From: Sporolactobacillus inulinus
GTDB taxonomy: Bacteria; Bacillota; Bacilli; Bacillales; Sporolactobacillaceae
Direction of reading: 5' to 3'
Length of the DNA: 46,497 bases
NCBI RefSeq assembly: GCF_006539285.1
Contig: NZ_BJMS01000017.1
Span: forward strand, 1-46,497
This document shows positions 35,546-44,477 of the stretch, in pieces (position 1 is the stretch's first letter; every line of letters begins with the position of its first letter). Both the position numbers and the translations under genes were made by a program. The notes below the pieces were generated by a model, which did not search any database, had not been told where the DNA came from, and worked only from the letters and a program-made list of their open reading frames with translations.

Positions 35546-35574
35546 TTAGAATCTGTGTTCAGATCTGCTATACT
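35546..35574 (+). promoter_or_regulatory. Second promoter with LexA-type box, upstream of the SRAP gene
   Basis: TTAGAA (35546-35551), 17 bp, TATACT (35569-35574). GAAT-CTGT-GTTC (35549-35560) spans the -35 and spacer and matches the LexA box at seven of eight positions. The TSS would be near 35581, 29 bp before the TTG start. Confidence 0.5.
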
Positions 35575-35609
35575 TTATGAGGAACGTCAAGGACAGGAGG
35601 GATCATACG

Positions 35610-36296
35610 TTGTGCGGACGATTTACGCTAATCGCTCCTTTTGAGCATTTGATTTATCGCTTTCAGATTGAGCATGCATCGGGAGAAGCGCTCTATCAGC
35701 CCAATTATAATGTTGCACCGGGTCAGAATATTGTTGCCGTTGTGAAAAGTTCGGATGGAAATCGAATGGGCTTCCTCCGCTGGGGCTTAATTCCGTCTTG
35801 GGCCAAGGACGAGAAAATCGGCTGGAAATTAATCAATGCCCGCGCGGAAAGCATCGCGGAAAAACCAAGCTTCCGCAACGCATTCCGCAGAAAGCGCTGC
35901 CTTATTGTTGCTGATTCTTTTTATGAATGGACGCATCACATGCCTAAGGAAAAAGTGCCCTTTCGATTTGTTATGAAATCCGGATCGCTTTTTGCAATGG
36001 CCGGGTTATGGGATTCCTGGAGAACCAAAGACCAGCAATTGATTCACAGCTGTACCATTATTACGACTAAGGCAAACACAATCATGCAGCCGATCCATAA
36101 CCGAATGCCGGTGATCTTAAATCATGAAGATGAAGCACGCTGGCTCAATGCCTCCAGCGATTCAAAAACGCTGCGTGATCTTCTTCGTCCGTATGATTCA
36201 GAGCAGATGGACTGCTACGAAGTATCACGCGATGTCAACTCACCGCGCAACAACGCCCCTTATCTGATCGAAAAGCAACAAACACATCACGAGTAG
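35610..36296 (+). CDS. SRAP (YedK/HMCES-type) abasic-site DNA-protein crosslink enzyme
   Basis: 228 aa. Starts MCGRFTLIAP with the obligatory Cys2 that forms the thiazolidine link to abasic sites once Met1 is removed. Other active residues are visible: Asn76 in INARAES, Glu106 in FYEW, His163 in PIHNRMPVIL. The family shields abasic sites in single-stranded DNA. The start must be the TTG at 35610 (GGAGG 9 nt upstream), since any longer product would bury Cys2. It pairs with the YolD-like gene under LexA-like boxes, so damage induction is likely. Confidence 0.93.
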   Translation: MCGRFTLIAPFEHLIYRFQIEHASGEALYQPNYNVAPGQNIVAVVKSSDGNRMGFLRWGLIPSWAKDEKIGWKLINARAESIAEKPSFRNAFRRKRCLIVADSFYEWTHHMPKEKVPFRFVMKSGSLFAMAGLWDSWRTKDQQLIHSCTIITTKANTIMQPIHNRMPVILNHEDEARWLNASSDSKTLRDLLRPYDSEQMDCYEVSRDVNSPRNNAPYLIEKQQTHHE

Positions 36297-36374
36297 GACT
36301 TAGGCAAACACTCAAGCGCAGATACCGATCGTTTCATATAAATAAAGTATCTCGTGATGAGGAGGTGTCGGCTC

Positions 36375-36470
36375 ATGGGCGCTGTATATGGCGGATATGG
36401 CAACGGCTTCGCATTGCTGATCGTTTTGTTCATTTTGCTTATCATTATTGGTGCTGCTTATGTTTATTGA
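36375..36470 (+). CDS. YjcZ-family small sporulation protein
   Basis: 31 aa: MGAVYGGYGNGFALLIVLFI then LLIIIGAAYVY. This is the YjcZ/YhaL-type pattern, a Gly/Tyr-rich head followed by one hydrophobic helix ending near Tyr. AGGAGGTG lies 8 nt before the ATG. Such peptides are spore- or sporulation-associated in Bacillus; function unknown. CATATAAAT at 36335-36343 resembles sigma-E/K -10 elements, but I find no fitting -35. A terminator follows directly. Confidence 0.85.
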   Translation: MGAVYGGYGNGFALLIVLFILLIIIGAAYVY

Positions 36471-36494
36471 TTCATTTCATCGCCCATCAAAGGG

Positions 36495-36535
36495 CAAAAA
36501 AATCCGCCGCTCCTCAGAGACAGGCGGATTTTTCT
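36495..36535. terminator. Bidirectional terminator (yjcZ-like / iron alcohol dehydrogenase)
   Basis: Stem AATCCGCC/GGCGGATT (36501-36508 with 36523-36530) with A7 on the left and T5 on the right, serving both convergent genes. Confidence 0.88.
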
Positions 36536-36541
36536 GTAGCA

Positions 36542-37726
36542 TCAAAGTGAAGCTTGATAAATGGCAAGTGCATCCTGCCTGCCCAGTACCTTAAATTGAC
36601 CGAAAGCGCCTCGTGCTATCGCACGGTCAGCGAGAAGATCAAGCTTGCTGTCGTCAATCGAATAGTCAGCCAGTCTGCTTGGTGCGCCAATGCTGGTCCA
36701 GAATTCACGAAGCGCACGGATTCCTTCAAGGGCAACCTCACGATCCGATTTGCCCGCAGGATCGACATGGAAAACACGCTCGGCCAGTTGCTTAAATCGA
36801 GCGACATTAACGTCTAGATTATGCTTCATCCAATTTGGGAACAGAATTGCTAAGCCACCGCCATGTGGAATATCATACACCGCGGATACTGCATGCTCTA
36901 GATTATGACTTGCCCAGTCACCTTCAAAGCCCATGGAAACCATCCCATTCAAAGCCATTGTACCGCAATAGAGAATCGTTTCGCGAAGCTCATAGTTTTC
37001 AAGATCATGAACAAGCTTCGGAGCAGCCTCAATGACCGTTAGCAAAATCGACTCACACAGACGGTCTTGAAGGGGGGTATGTTCTGCCGGATGAAAATAA
37101 TGTTCAAAGACATGAGCCATCATATCTACCATACCGTAGATGGTTTGATTTTTCGGTACGGAGAACGTGAAGCTGGGATCAAGGATAGAGAATGCAGGGT
37201 ATGAAAATGGACAACTCCATCCGTATTTCTCATGAGTTTCCCAATTTGTGATTACAGAGTTTGGGTTCATCTCCGATCCGGTCGCAGCAAGCGTGAGCAC
37301 CGTGCCAAATGGAAGTGCGTCCTTTGCTGTCTCTTGACGAGTAATAAACGCCCAAGGATCACCGTCAAACTTCGCGCCGACGGCAATCGCCTTGGTACAG
37401 TCGATTACGCTCCCTCCTCCCACGGCGAGCAAAAAGTCAATCGCATGTTCATTGCAAAGCGCAACACCTTTTTTTACCGTTGTCAATCGCGGATTAGGTT
37501 CAACGCCTGAAAGTTCATAGACCTCGGCATTTATTGCCTTAAGCCGTTCAAGCACTTGGTCATACAGCCCGGTGCGCTTAATACTCCCGCCGCCATAGAC
37601 CAGCAAAACGCGTTTGCCGTATTTCGCGACCTCGGTTTTCAATTGATCAAGCTGCCCTTTGCCGAAGATGAGCTTGGTTGGGTTGTGAAAAATAAAATTG
37701 TCCATAAAAGGATCACTCGCTTTCAT
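36542..37726 (-). CDS. Iron-containing NAD(P)H-dependent alcohol dehydrogenase (YugJ/BdhA type)
   Basis: 394 aa. Family start [17 protein letters not shown], cofactor loop [15 protein letters not shown], and metal-binding His residues in [11 protein letters not shown] and [20 protein letters not shown]. Close to the butanol dehydrogenases YugJ/YugK; it reduces aldehydes in fermentation. ATG at 37726 has GGGAG 8 nt upstream; the ATG at 37705 aligns with the family start and is possible. Monocistronic. Confidence 0.92.
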   Translation of the reverse strand: MKASDPFMDNFIFHNPTKLIFGKGQLDQLKTEVAKYGKRVLLVYGGGSIKRTGLYDQVLERLKAINAEVYELSGVEPNPRLTTVKKGVALCNEHAIDFLLAVGGGSVIDCTKAIAVGAKFDGDPWAFITRQETAKDALPFGTVLTLAATGSEMNPNSVITNWETHEKYGWSCPFSYPAFSILDPSFTFSVPKNQTIYGMVDMMAHVFEHYFHPAEHTPLQDRLCESILLTVIEAAPKLVHDLENYELRETILYCGTMALNGMVSMGFEGDWASHNLEHAVSAVYDIPHGGGLAILFPNWMKHNLDVNVARFKQLAERVFHVDPAGKSDREVALEGIRALREFWTSIGAPSRLADYSIDDSKLDLLADRAIARGAFGQFKVLGRQDALAIYQASL

Positions 37727-37873
37727 AATAGATCTCCCGCCATTTCGTTCTTCTTCATTATAACCGCTGCACAGCTTCCTCGCTAAGAAAAAACATCATT
37801 TTCAAAACCATCATGAGCGTTGAATCCACTCAGGTCCTATGTTTCGTCACGAATCCTTTCTTTTTGAATTTCC

Positions 37874-37903
37874 TTGTCCGATAGGTGATAATGAGCGTAT
37901 ACG
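37874..37903 (+). promoter_or_regulatory. Candidate promoter of the DUF1461 gene
   Basis: TTGTCC (37874-37879) and TATACG (37898-37903), 18 bp apart, about 28 bp before the start codon. Confidence 0.4.
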
Positions 37904-37931
37904 AAATTAGCGGTCAACGATAAGCTTAAGG

Positions 37932-38594
37932 ATGTGTCATGGATTGTTCTTTTCAACCTATCGCCTCGGCCAGTTTGGACTGGCTGTCAGTATTGCCGTC
38001 TTTGTCATCTGTTTTGCTATACTTGTTGCACTTGGTTTTACGCCGCTTTATTATTTTGATGTGCAGCATCTGAATCTAGTAGGTCAATCCGGCTTCAGCT
38101 ATGATCGGATCGTGGAAAATTACAACTATACGATCCAGTATCTCATCAACCCGCTACCGCAGACGTTTCATCTTCCTTCGTTCGATTATTCGCGTGCGGG
38201 CAGTATTCATTTTCAGGATGTGAAACGTATTTTTACAGACATTGAACTTCTGCTGGTTGTTTCAGCGATGATCAGTGTCATCGGAATTCGGCGAAAAAGC
38301 AAGCGCCGGGATTTCAGCTTTTTAAAACCAACCGCAATGCTGCTCGTTGTGTTTACACTCCTCCCGCTTACGCTGTTTGCCATCGATTTTAACGGGACAT
38401 TCATCCTGTTCCATAAACTCTTCTTTAGAAATGATTACTGGGTATTTGATCCAGAGACCGATCCGATTATTACGATTCTCCCGGAAGCCTTCTTCCTTCA
38501 CGCTGCGCTGCTGATCCTTTTCATCATTGCCGTTGCCATATGCGCCATCGTGATCATTGCAAAACAATTTAAAAAGCGCAGCATTTCACTTTGA
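37932..38594 (+). CDS. DUF1461 / TIGR01906-type integral membrane protein
   Basis: 220 aa with four hydrophobic segments at about 14-36, 107-122, 136-153 and 188-212. Family features: HFQDVKRIFTDIE before the second segment and NDYWVFDPETDPIITILPEAFF before the last. Function is unknown; the extracytoplasmic loop between segments one and two is about 70 residues. The ATG at 37932 has little ribosome site; TTG at 37944 with AGGATG upstream is an alternative. It stands alone. Confidence 0.75.
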   Translation: MCHGLFFSTYRLGQFGLAVSIAVFVICFAILVALGFTPLYYFDVQHLNLVGQSGFSYDRIVENYNYTIQYLINPLPQTFHLPSFDYSRAGSIHFQDVKRIFTDIELLLVVSAMISVIGIRRKSKRRDFSFLKPTAMLLVVFTLLPLTLFAIDFNGTFILFHKLFFRNDYWVFDPETDPIITILPEAFFLHAALLILFIIAVAICAIVIIAKQFKKRSISL

Positions 38595-38677
38595 GACTCA
38601 CCCAATCCATGGATTCCGTCTCAGTCATGTTTGGCATCACCTTAACTAGGGAACAAAAGGAGTAAGGAGGGATTTTT

Positions 38678-39469
38678 TTGAATTTAGGCTTACAAAATAA
38701 GGTTGCCCTGATTACCGGTGCCGGCAATGGTATGGGGCTTGCAATCACCAAGTCTTTTTTAAAGGAAGGCGTAAAAGTAGCGGGCGGTGATTTGACTACT
38801 GATCATTTAAAAGATCTTGCACCCGCCGATAAACTTCATCTCGTAACCGCCGATCTCAGTACAAGAGAGGGAGCAGAATCACTCGTCAAAGAAGCGGTCG
38901 ATCATTTCGGACGTATCGATATTTTAGTTAATAATGTCGGTATCGCTAACTATAAAGACAGTTTTCTAAAATTGACGGATGAAGACTGGGATAAAACCTT
39001 GCAGACAAATTTGTATTCCATGATCCGGACCACACGTGCCGCTCTGCCCTACTTAAGAAACCAAGAGCACTCATCGATCATTTCAATCGCATCAGAAAGT
39101 GGTCATGTTCCCGATGAATTTGCGATTGACTACAGTGTCAGCAAAGCCGGCGTGATTAATTTGACCAGTGCACTCGCCTATGAGTTTGGCGGAGACGGTG
39201 TACGCGTTAATTGCGTTTCGCCCGGACCAACGCGGACACATATGTGGGAACAGCCCGGAGGTATGATCGACATGCTGGCTGAGAAGTTCTCTATGGACGG
39301 CGAGAAAGCGGTGCAGCATTTTGCCAAAAATGTCCGACAGATCCCGCGCGGCGAAATTGGCCGACCCGAAGAGATTGCTCATGCGGTTCTCTTTCTGGCG
39401 TCAGATCAAGCGTCTTATATCAATGGGGCTGAACTTCCAGTAAATGGCGGATCAATCAAATATCATTAA
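38678..39469 (+). CDS. Short-chain dehydrogenase/reductase
   Basis: 263 aa, classical SDR. NAD(P) loop TGAGNGMG (14-21), NNVG (85-88), catalytic Ser139, Tyr152 and Lys156 in SIASES and DYSVSK, and the PGPTRTHMW loop after strand 6. The Asp at residue 38 (GGDLTTDHL) suggests NAD(H) over NADP(H). The substrate is not evident. TTG start with AGGAGGG 7 nt upstream. No neighbour shares its strand closely, so probably monocistronic. Confidence 0.9.
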   Translation: MNLGLQNKVALITGAGNGMGLAITKSFLKEGVKVAGGDLTTDHLKDLAPADKLHLVTADLSTREGAESLVKEAVDHFGRIDILVNNVGIANYKDSFLKLTDEDWDKTLQTNLYSMIRTTRAALPYLRNQEHSSIISIASESGHVPDEFAIDYSVSKAGVINLTSALAYEFGGDGVRVNCVSPGPTRTHMWEQPGGMIDMLAEKFSMDGEKAVQHFAKNVRQIPRGEIGRPEEIAHAVLFLASDQASYINGAELPVNGGSIKYH

Positions 39470-39518
39470 TCCAGCAATAAACTGCTGATTAAGAAAAACT
39501 AGGCTGTGCTTGGTACTT

Positions 39519-39535
39519 AAACCATCCTGGTTTTT
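39519..39535 (+). terminator. Short terminator after the SDR gene
   Basis: AAACCA-TCC-TGGTTT (39519-39533) continuing into T5; small but in the right place, 50 bp after the stop codon. Confidence 0.5.
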
Positions 39536-39599
39536 GTGTAGCTCCGATTGCTCGCTTGCCGCGGGCGCCAGAGCACCTCCGCTTTGATTCTTGGTTGCG

Positions 39600-39680
39600 A
39601 CGGCCATGGACGGCCTAGTGTTCGGTGAGCCGCAGGACGCGGCGTTCTACCGAACCACGTACACTCGTTTCAGTGTAAAA
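39600..39680. repeat. G+C-rich hairpin element between the SDR gene and fbp
   Basis: GTTCGGT...ACCGAAC arms (39621-39656) enclose a second GCCGC/GCGGC stem, next to GGCC-ATGGAC-GGCC and ACACT...AGTGT repeats. The block is much richer in G+C than its flanks and encodes nothing. Its form resembles small interspersed palindromic elements; no second copy is in this window. Confidence 0.45.
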
Positions 39681-39720
39681 AAAAGTCCAAACAAGACCAT
39701 CGAGCCTTGTTTGGACTTTT
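39673..39720 (-). terminator. Terminator after fbp
   Basis: A 15-bp perfect stem (39681-39695 with 39706-39720, AAAAGTCCAAACAAG) followed on the minus strand by T8. It starts 3 nt after the fbp stop. Confidence 0.93.
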
Positions 39721-39723
39721 CGT

Positions 39724-41694
39724 TTAAACCAAGAAACGTTCATTGGAACGGTCCGTTTGAATGCGCGCCTTTTTTTGATATTTATAAAAGAGTAATTGGT
39801 CCAGCACAGCAATTTGCTTCATCAGTTCACGACCAACATTGGTTTCTCGAACCTTTTTCCGTCTCAATTTTCGATCAACCAGCCGCCGTACCGAAAGCAC
39901 ATCGGTTCCGTTAATCAGAACGTCTTCTTTTGAATGAAAATGTTTATGCGCGACGAGTTGCATCCCATAGGAATTGTAAAGCAGTGTGTACCCAGCTATC
40001 CCGGTTTTTGGCTGATATGCTTTAGAAAAGCCGCCATCAATAACAATCATTTTGCCGTTTGCTTTAATTGGATTTTCTCCGTTCCGTTCTTCAACCGGAG
40101 TATGCCCGTTGATGATGTGCCCTTCATCAGGATCAAGACCAAATTCACGCAAAATGTTTCGGCAGACATGTTCCTGTTCACGTAACGTATAGTAAGGATT
40201 TTTTTGCTCCACATGAGTTGATTTATCTTCAATGAAGTAACGTTCAAAAGTTGTCATTTCCTTCTTGCCAAACAGTGATGAGTTCTCACCGGTCCATAGG
40301 TACCAGAACATATCCGTTGCAAAATCATCCGTTTCCTGAGGCTTTGCGAAACTTTCACGTACGAAGTGTTCAAATGCATCAAGCAGCTGTTTGCCGGACA
40401 GATGCTTTCCTTGAACCGTCATCTGCCGCATACTCCCATCTTCATTAAGCGGAATGCAGCCGTGAATGAGCAGATTCCCATTATAGTTCAGATAGAGGCT
40501 CCCTTTAGTGACTAAAAAGTTCATATGCCTCGCCAGCTTTTCAGAATGCTGCATCGCATAGAGCAGTCTATTGATCACCTGCGTCTCCTCGTCAAGCAGC
40601 CTGCCCGGATCAATTGGATCGACTGTTGCAAAGCAGGTATCCTTGAGTGGGTAGCGCTTCCCATTCAGGTCAATGGTTTGCTTTTCAAAATCGACGTGTT
40701 CGAGAAGCATTCGATGCTCCATCTGAAACTCCGGACGACGTTTCATAATTTGCATTTCTAATTTAAATTGAATGATTGCAATCGCTTGATGAATCTTCGT
40801 GATTTGCAGCCGTTCTTCTTCCGAGAGTTGGTCCTCACGCATGACTTTTGGCTGAAATGATTGCCGATCATGGTAATACTTATCCGCAAGATTGAGCAAA
40901 GGGATCAGGTTGATTCCATAGACATCCTCAATAATATCAAGGTTATTATAACGGGCACAAATCCGAATCAAGTTGGCAAGACATACTTTTGAACCTGCAT
41001 AAGCCCCCATCCAAAGCACGTCATGATTGCCCCACTGAATATCCGCAGAGTGGTAGTGCATCAGCGTATCCATAATTCGATCCGGGTATGGTCCGCGATC
41101 ATAAATGTCGCCGACAACATGGAGATGATCGACAACCAGTCGCTGTATGGTATACGCAAGTCCGATGATCAATTTACTTGCCTGACCTAATGAAATAATC
41201 CGATTAATAATTTTGGAGTAATACTCTTTTTTATTAGAGAATTCGTCCGTTTTGTAGAGGAGTTCCTCGATAATGTAGACAAAATGCTTTGGCAGCGCTT
41301 TGCGCACCTTGGATCTTGTATATTTCGTGGACGCAAACGCGGTCAGTTTAACCATTCGTTCAATCGTTGTCTTAAGCCAGGTATTGAAGGAATCTTGATG
41401 AAGCGTCTTTCGTACAAGTTGAAGCTTTTCCTCCGGGTAATAAACGAGGGTAGCAAAATCATCCGTTTCGTCTTGCGTCCAATTTTTAAATAAATCACTG
41501 ATTTTCTGTTTCACGTTGCCGGAACCGTTCCGAAGTACCTGTTGAAACGCGTCATATTCTCCGTGCAAGTCACTGACGAAATGCTCTGTTCCCTTAGGCA
41601 AATTCAATATCGCCTCAAGGTTTATCAGCTCGGTCACAACTTTTTCTTCACGATCATACTTTTCAGCGAGCAAATCCAAATAGTTTGTGTCCAT
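39724..41694 (-). CDS. fbp: Fructose-1,6-bisphosphatase class 3
   Basis: 656 aa (B. subtilis Fbp 671). Metallophosphoesterase motifs: [39 protein letters not shown], and [13 protein letters not shown]. It makes fructose 6-phosphate in gluconeogenesis. ATG at 41694 follows AAAGGAG by 6 nt; the frame opens 60 nt earlier. Monocistronic, with promoter at 41804. Confidence 0.96.
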   Translation of the reverse strand: MDTNYLDLLAEKYDREEKVVTELINLEAILNLPKGTEHFVSDLHGEYDAFQQVLRNGSGNVKQKISDLFKNWTQDETDDFATLVYYPEEKLQLVRKTLHQDSFNTWLKTTIERMVKLTAFASTKYTRSKVRKALPKHFVYIIEELLYKTDEFSNKKEYYSKIINRIISLGQASKLIIGLAYTIQRLVVDHLHVVGDIYDRGPYPDRIMDTLMHYHSADIQWGNHDVLWMGAYAGSKVCLANLIRICARYNNLDIIEDVYGINLIPLLNLADKYYHDRQSFQPKVMREDQLSEEERLQITKIHQAIAIIQFKLEMQIMKRRPEFQMEHRMLLEHVDFEKQTIDLNGKRYPLKDTCFATVDPIDPGRLLDEETQVINRLLYAMQHSEKLARHMNFLVTKGSLYLNYNGNLLIHGCIPLNEDGSMRQMTVQGKHLSGKQLLDAFEHFVRESFAKPQETDDFATDMFWYLWTGENSSLFGKKEMTTFERYFIEDKSTHVEQKNPYYTLREQEHVCRNILREFGLDPDEGHIINGHTPVEERNGENPIKANGKMIVIDGGFSKAYQPKTGIAGYTLLYNSYGMQLVAHKHFHSKEDVLINGTDVLSVRRLVDRKLRRKKVRETNVGRELMKQIAVLDQLLFYKYQKKARIQTDRSNERFLV

Positions 41695-41803
41695 TGGTTT
41701 CTCCTTTACCCCTAAAATAGTGCTGATCCGCGCCAGTAAAGAGAGCGTTTTCAACGGAGCGTTTTAAAAAAAACACCATACAACCGCCCCTATCAGTCAT
41801 TCA

Positions 41804-41832
41804 AGTATATCACATTAATAGATATATGTCTC
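41804..41832 (-). promoter_or_regulatory. Promoter of fbp
   Basis: GAGACA (41827-41832) and TATACT (41804-41809), 17 bp apart on the minus strand, about 110 bp before fbp. Confidence 0.5.
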
Positions 41833-41895
41833 ATATTTGTTTTGTATTCTGATTAAGAGATGAAATCACGTTGCATCATTGGCACATAATCAAAA

Positions 41896-41958
41896 AGGGA
41901 CTGTCCCAAAAAGGGATAAGCGAAGGGTGTCTCATCGTGATCGACCCTTGAGACACCC
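41896..41958. repeat. Two inverted repeats downstream of the EIIC-like gene
   Basis: A perfect 11-bp arm pair AGGGTGTCTCA/TGAGACACCCT (41923-41933 with 41948-41958), then GGGAC-T-GTCCC (41896-41906) framed by A5 on both sides. Neither has a standard T-run on the minus strand, so termination is uncertain. The remaining 41833-42055 sequence holds no gene. Confidence 0.55.
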
Positions 41959-42055
41959 TATAAACGTATTCTATTTAATAACAGTCATGCTTGGTTGTGG
42001 TGATTCGTATCGCCCGCATCTTAGGGCGCCGCACAGCTGCACTTTTATCGCTACA

Positions 42056-43129
42056 TCATCCGAGATAATGGAATACTTTTTCTTTTTTATATAGGTGCAA
42101 TAGTTTTTCAAACACAAACTGTACGAGAAGGCCGGCAATGATCGGGATGATGAACCAAACGACGACGGCAAGCCAGAGATTAAGGCCGGCGGTAATCGAG
42201 GCAAGTGGGCCTACCAGGCCGACGAGACCGAACCCGGCGGATGAGGGAACACCGGATACTCCGAACACTGCAACTGGGACGGCGCTGACAACGGCAGTGG
42301 TTAGAATAGGAAGCAGGATAATCGGATGTCGGAACAAATTCGGCATCATCATTTTCATTGCCCCTAACGCAATTGCCAGGGTCACTCCGGATTTATTCAC
42401 TCGCCACGAATGAATAACCAGAACGATCGTCGTTACAGCAACACCCATGGCTGCAGCACCCGCGGATACACCATTCAGTTGAATTGCCATTCCAATTGCA
42501 ACGGTCGAGATTGGCGAAATAATGAGAATCGCAAATGAGCAGGCAATCAAGATGCTCATCAAAATGGGTTGAAGTGTTGTAAAGGCATTAATGATTCTGC
42601 CCAATGATGTCGTAATGTAGGAAACGTAAGGCAGCAGAATCAAGCCAATAATACCGGCACCCCCGCCAATAACAATCGGTGAAAGCACGATGCTCACCGA
42701 CCCGAATTTATTCCCGATCCAAAGCACCATAAGCACTGCGATCGCTGCCGTAATCATTGTATTAATCAGATCTCCGGTCCCGGTGCTTAGATAGCCGCCC
42801 ACCGCATGAGTCGCATTGTTGGTAATGGCCGGTGAGAACTGCGTGACACCTGATCCCACATAAGCCGCACCAGCAACAACCGCCATATTCATCGGACTGA
42901 ATTTGAATTGCACAGCGATTAACGCACCGATAAGCAGCGGCGTCGCGACTTGAAAAACAACAACCGCGTGGGAAATAAAAAGTGCGATGCTATTATCGCC
43001 AAACAAATTAAGAATCGCACAAAGTACCGCGTTAGGGATCAGACCGACAATGATCCCTAACGCTGTTCCCGATAATACTTTATTTATAAAAACTTTCGTG
43101 GTAAGCCGTTCTTCATATTCCGTCATCAT
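42056..43129 (-). CDS. PTS_EIIC_2-type membrane permease
   Basis: 357 aa, about nine to ten hydrophobic segments covering nearly the whole chain, rich in Gly, Ala, Ile and Val. Segments such as KVLSGTALGIIVGLIPNAV at the N terminus and GVPSSAGFGLVGLVGP near the C terminus fit the PTS_EIIC_2 family, which lacks IIA and IIB domains and may not be a true phosphotransferase. The substrate is unknown. Start is one of two adjacent ATGs after GGGGGAA. It follows the ketopantoate-reductase-like gene by 31 bp, so the two form an operon. Confidence 0.72.
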   Translation of the reverse strand: MMTEYEERLTTKVFINKVLSGTALGIIVGLIPNAVLCAILNLFGDNSIALFISHAVVVFQVATPLLIGALIAVQFKFSPMNMAVVAGAAYVGSGVTQFSPAITNNATHAVGGYLSTGTGDLINTMITAAIAVLMVLWIGNKFGSVSIVLSPIVIGGGAGIIGLILLPYVSYITTSLGRIINAFTTLQPILMSILIACSFAILIISPISTVAIGMAIQLNGVSAGAAAMGVAVTTIVLVIHSWRVNKSGVTLAIALGAMKMMMPNLFRHPIILLPILTTAVVSAVPVAVFGVSGVPSSAGFGLVGLVGPLASITAGLNLWLAVVVWFIIPIIAGLLVQFVFEKLLHLYKKEKVFHYLG

Positions 43130-43160
43130 CAATTCCCCCTTTATGAATCATGGGCTTCAG

Positions 43161-44102
43161 CTACTTCGCTTTAAGGATTTGTTCCTTCGCATGAATCAAT
43201 TCTGTCAATAAGGCACAATAAGGTGTCGGTACGCCGTAATCCTCGCCTTTTCTGGCAACAGCGCCATTAATATAATCAATTTCTGTCAAACGATTATTTT
43301 TGATCAGATCCTGATGCATGGATGGATAGTGAAGGCCAATCCCGTTCGGATCAAAAGTCTCAACCACATGCTGCAAAATTTCCTTTTGATCGAGAATGAC
43401 ATGCTCTTTTGCCGCAACTGCAGTAAATTCACTGATAATGGCTTTAAGAATCGGAATAGCTTCGGTTGTCGCGCCAAGTTCGCTAATGTTTGCGTTCAAA
43501 ATCGTACACGTGCTGTTCAATGTCCCATTCACACACGCTTTTCGCCAAACAGAATACTTCACATTGCTGCTGTAAACCCCGTTTAGACCGGCATTTCTCA
43601 ATTCGGCAACAATTTTTTTGGCGTTCTTTTCTCCCTCAGCATCAATATTTTGTAATTCTACTTCCCCGGTTCCAAATAGCTTTACCTTTCCCGGTCCTTC
43701 CAATCCCGCCGTCCACATCGTAATACCGAGCAGGATGTTTTTTTGGGGCACATAACGCGCGAGCGTATCCTCATGCCCCAAGCCATTGAGCAAACAAAGG
43801 ACCATCGTTTCCAATCCCAAAAGCGGTTTAATGGATTGAAGCATGTCTTCCAGCTGAATGGCCTTTGTAAACATGATGATTAGATCGGCCGGCTTGCTGT
43901 TTGACGCTATTTCATCAGGATAGAAAATGGGCATTCGTGTTGTACTCCGTTGGCCATTGATGTTCGCGCTTAATCCGTTTTTTTTAATTGCTTCAACATG
44001 GTCGCGCCATTTATCAATCAAAATGACATCGTTCCCCGCATTGTACAGCATTAATCCAAAACGGCTCCCCATTGCGCCGGCCCCAGCAATCACTATTCTC
44101 AT
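43161..44102 (-). CDS. Ketopantoate-reductase-family (PanE-like) 2-oxoacid dehydrogenase
   Basis: 313 aa. N-terminal Rossmann loop GAGAMGSRFG (7-16), LNGLGHEDTLARYVP, and the C-terminal catalytic segments WRKACVNGTLN (Lys) and TEIDYINGAVARKGEDYGVPTP (Glu, Asn). Such proteins reduce 2-dehydropantoate, but many Lactobacillales paralogues act on other 2-oxoacids (D-2-hydroxyisocaproate or D-mandelate dehydrogenases). Co-operonic EIIC-like permease and absence of panB/panC favour a 2-hydroxyacid role. AGGAGGA lies 7 nt upstream of the ATG. Confidence 0.85.
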   Translation of the reverse strand: MRIVIAGAGAMGSRFGLMLYNAGNDVILIDKWRDHVEAIKKNGLSANINGQRSTTRMPIFYPDEIASNSKPADLIIMFTKAIQLEDMLQSIKPLLGLETMVLCLLNGLGHEDTLARYVPQKNILLGITMWTAGLEGPGKVKLFGTGEVELQNIDAEGEKNAKKIVAELRNAGLNGVYSSNVKYSVWRKACVNGTLNSTCTILNANISELGATTEAIPILKAIISEFTAVAAKEHVILDQKEILQHVVETFDPNGIGLHYPSMHQDLIKNNRLTEIDYINGAVARKGEDYGVPTPYCALLTELIHAKEQILKAK

Positions 44103-44477
44103 CGTTTATTCCTCCTGGCTGATCGTTTTGTATGCGATTACATAATATTCTCATCACAATATTTTTGTGAAATTTTTCTCATATTTTTATCTCGGATGAG
44201 GTGTGGTCAAAAAGCACATTCTATCGAATAGAACCGGGAACCAAGGTCAATGAAAAAAACTTTTCACGCGTGTTTATTCGCCCTTACCCGTGCCGCTCGG
44301 CTAACGATGTCCTTGACAAAAGAATGAGTTATTGAAAGAATTAATAGAGAACTACCGCTCGGAAATAAATTTCATAATTGTCACTCATTGATCCGTAGGA
44401 ACTGCGGAATCGATGAGACATCGAATCGTTTTAGCTTTTGACAACAGCATAGAGCAAAAAAAATTGGAGGAAATTTT
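44103..44477. promoter_or_regulatory. Divergent control region between the PanE-like and YczE-like genes
   Basis: 375 bp without a gene. TCACAA-N5-TTGTGA (44154-44170) is a perfect inverted repeat about 52 bp before the PanE-like start; its half-sites recall Rex/CRP-type operators but the order differs from the Rex box. For the right-hand gene, TTGACA (44313-44318) and AAGAAT (44336-44341) are 17 bp apart. Confidence 0.4.
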
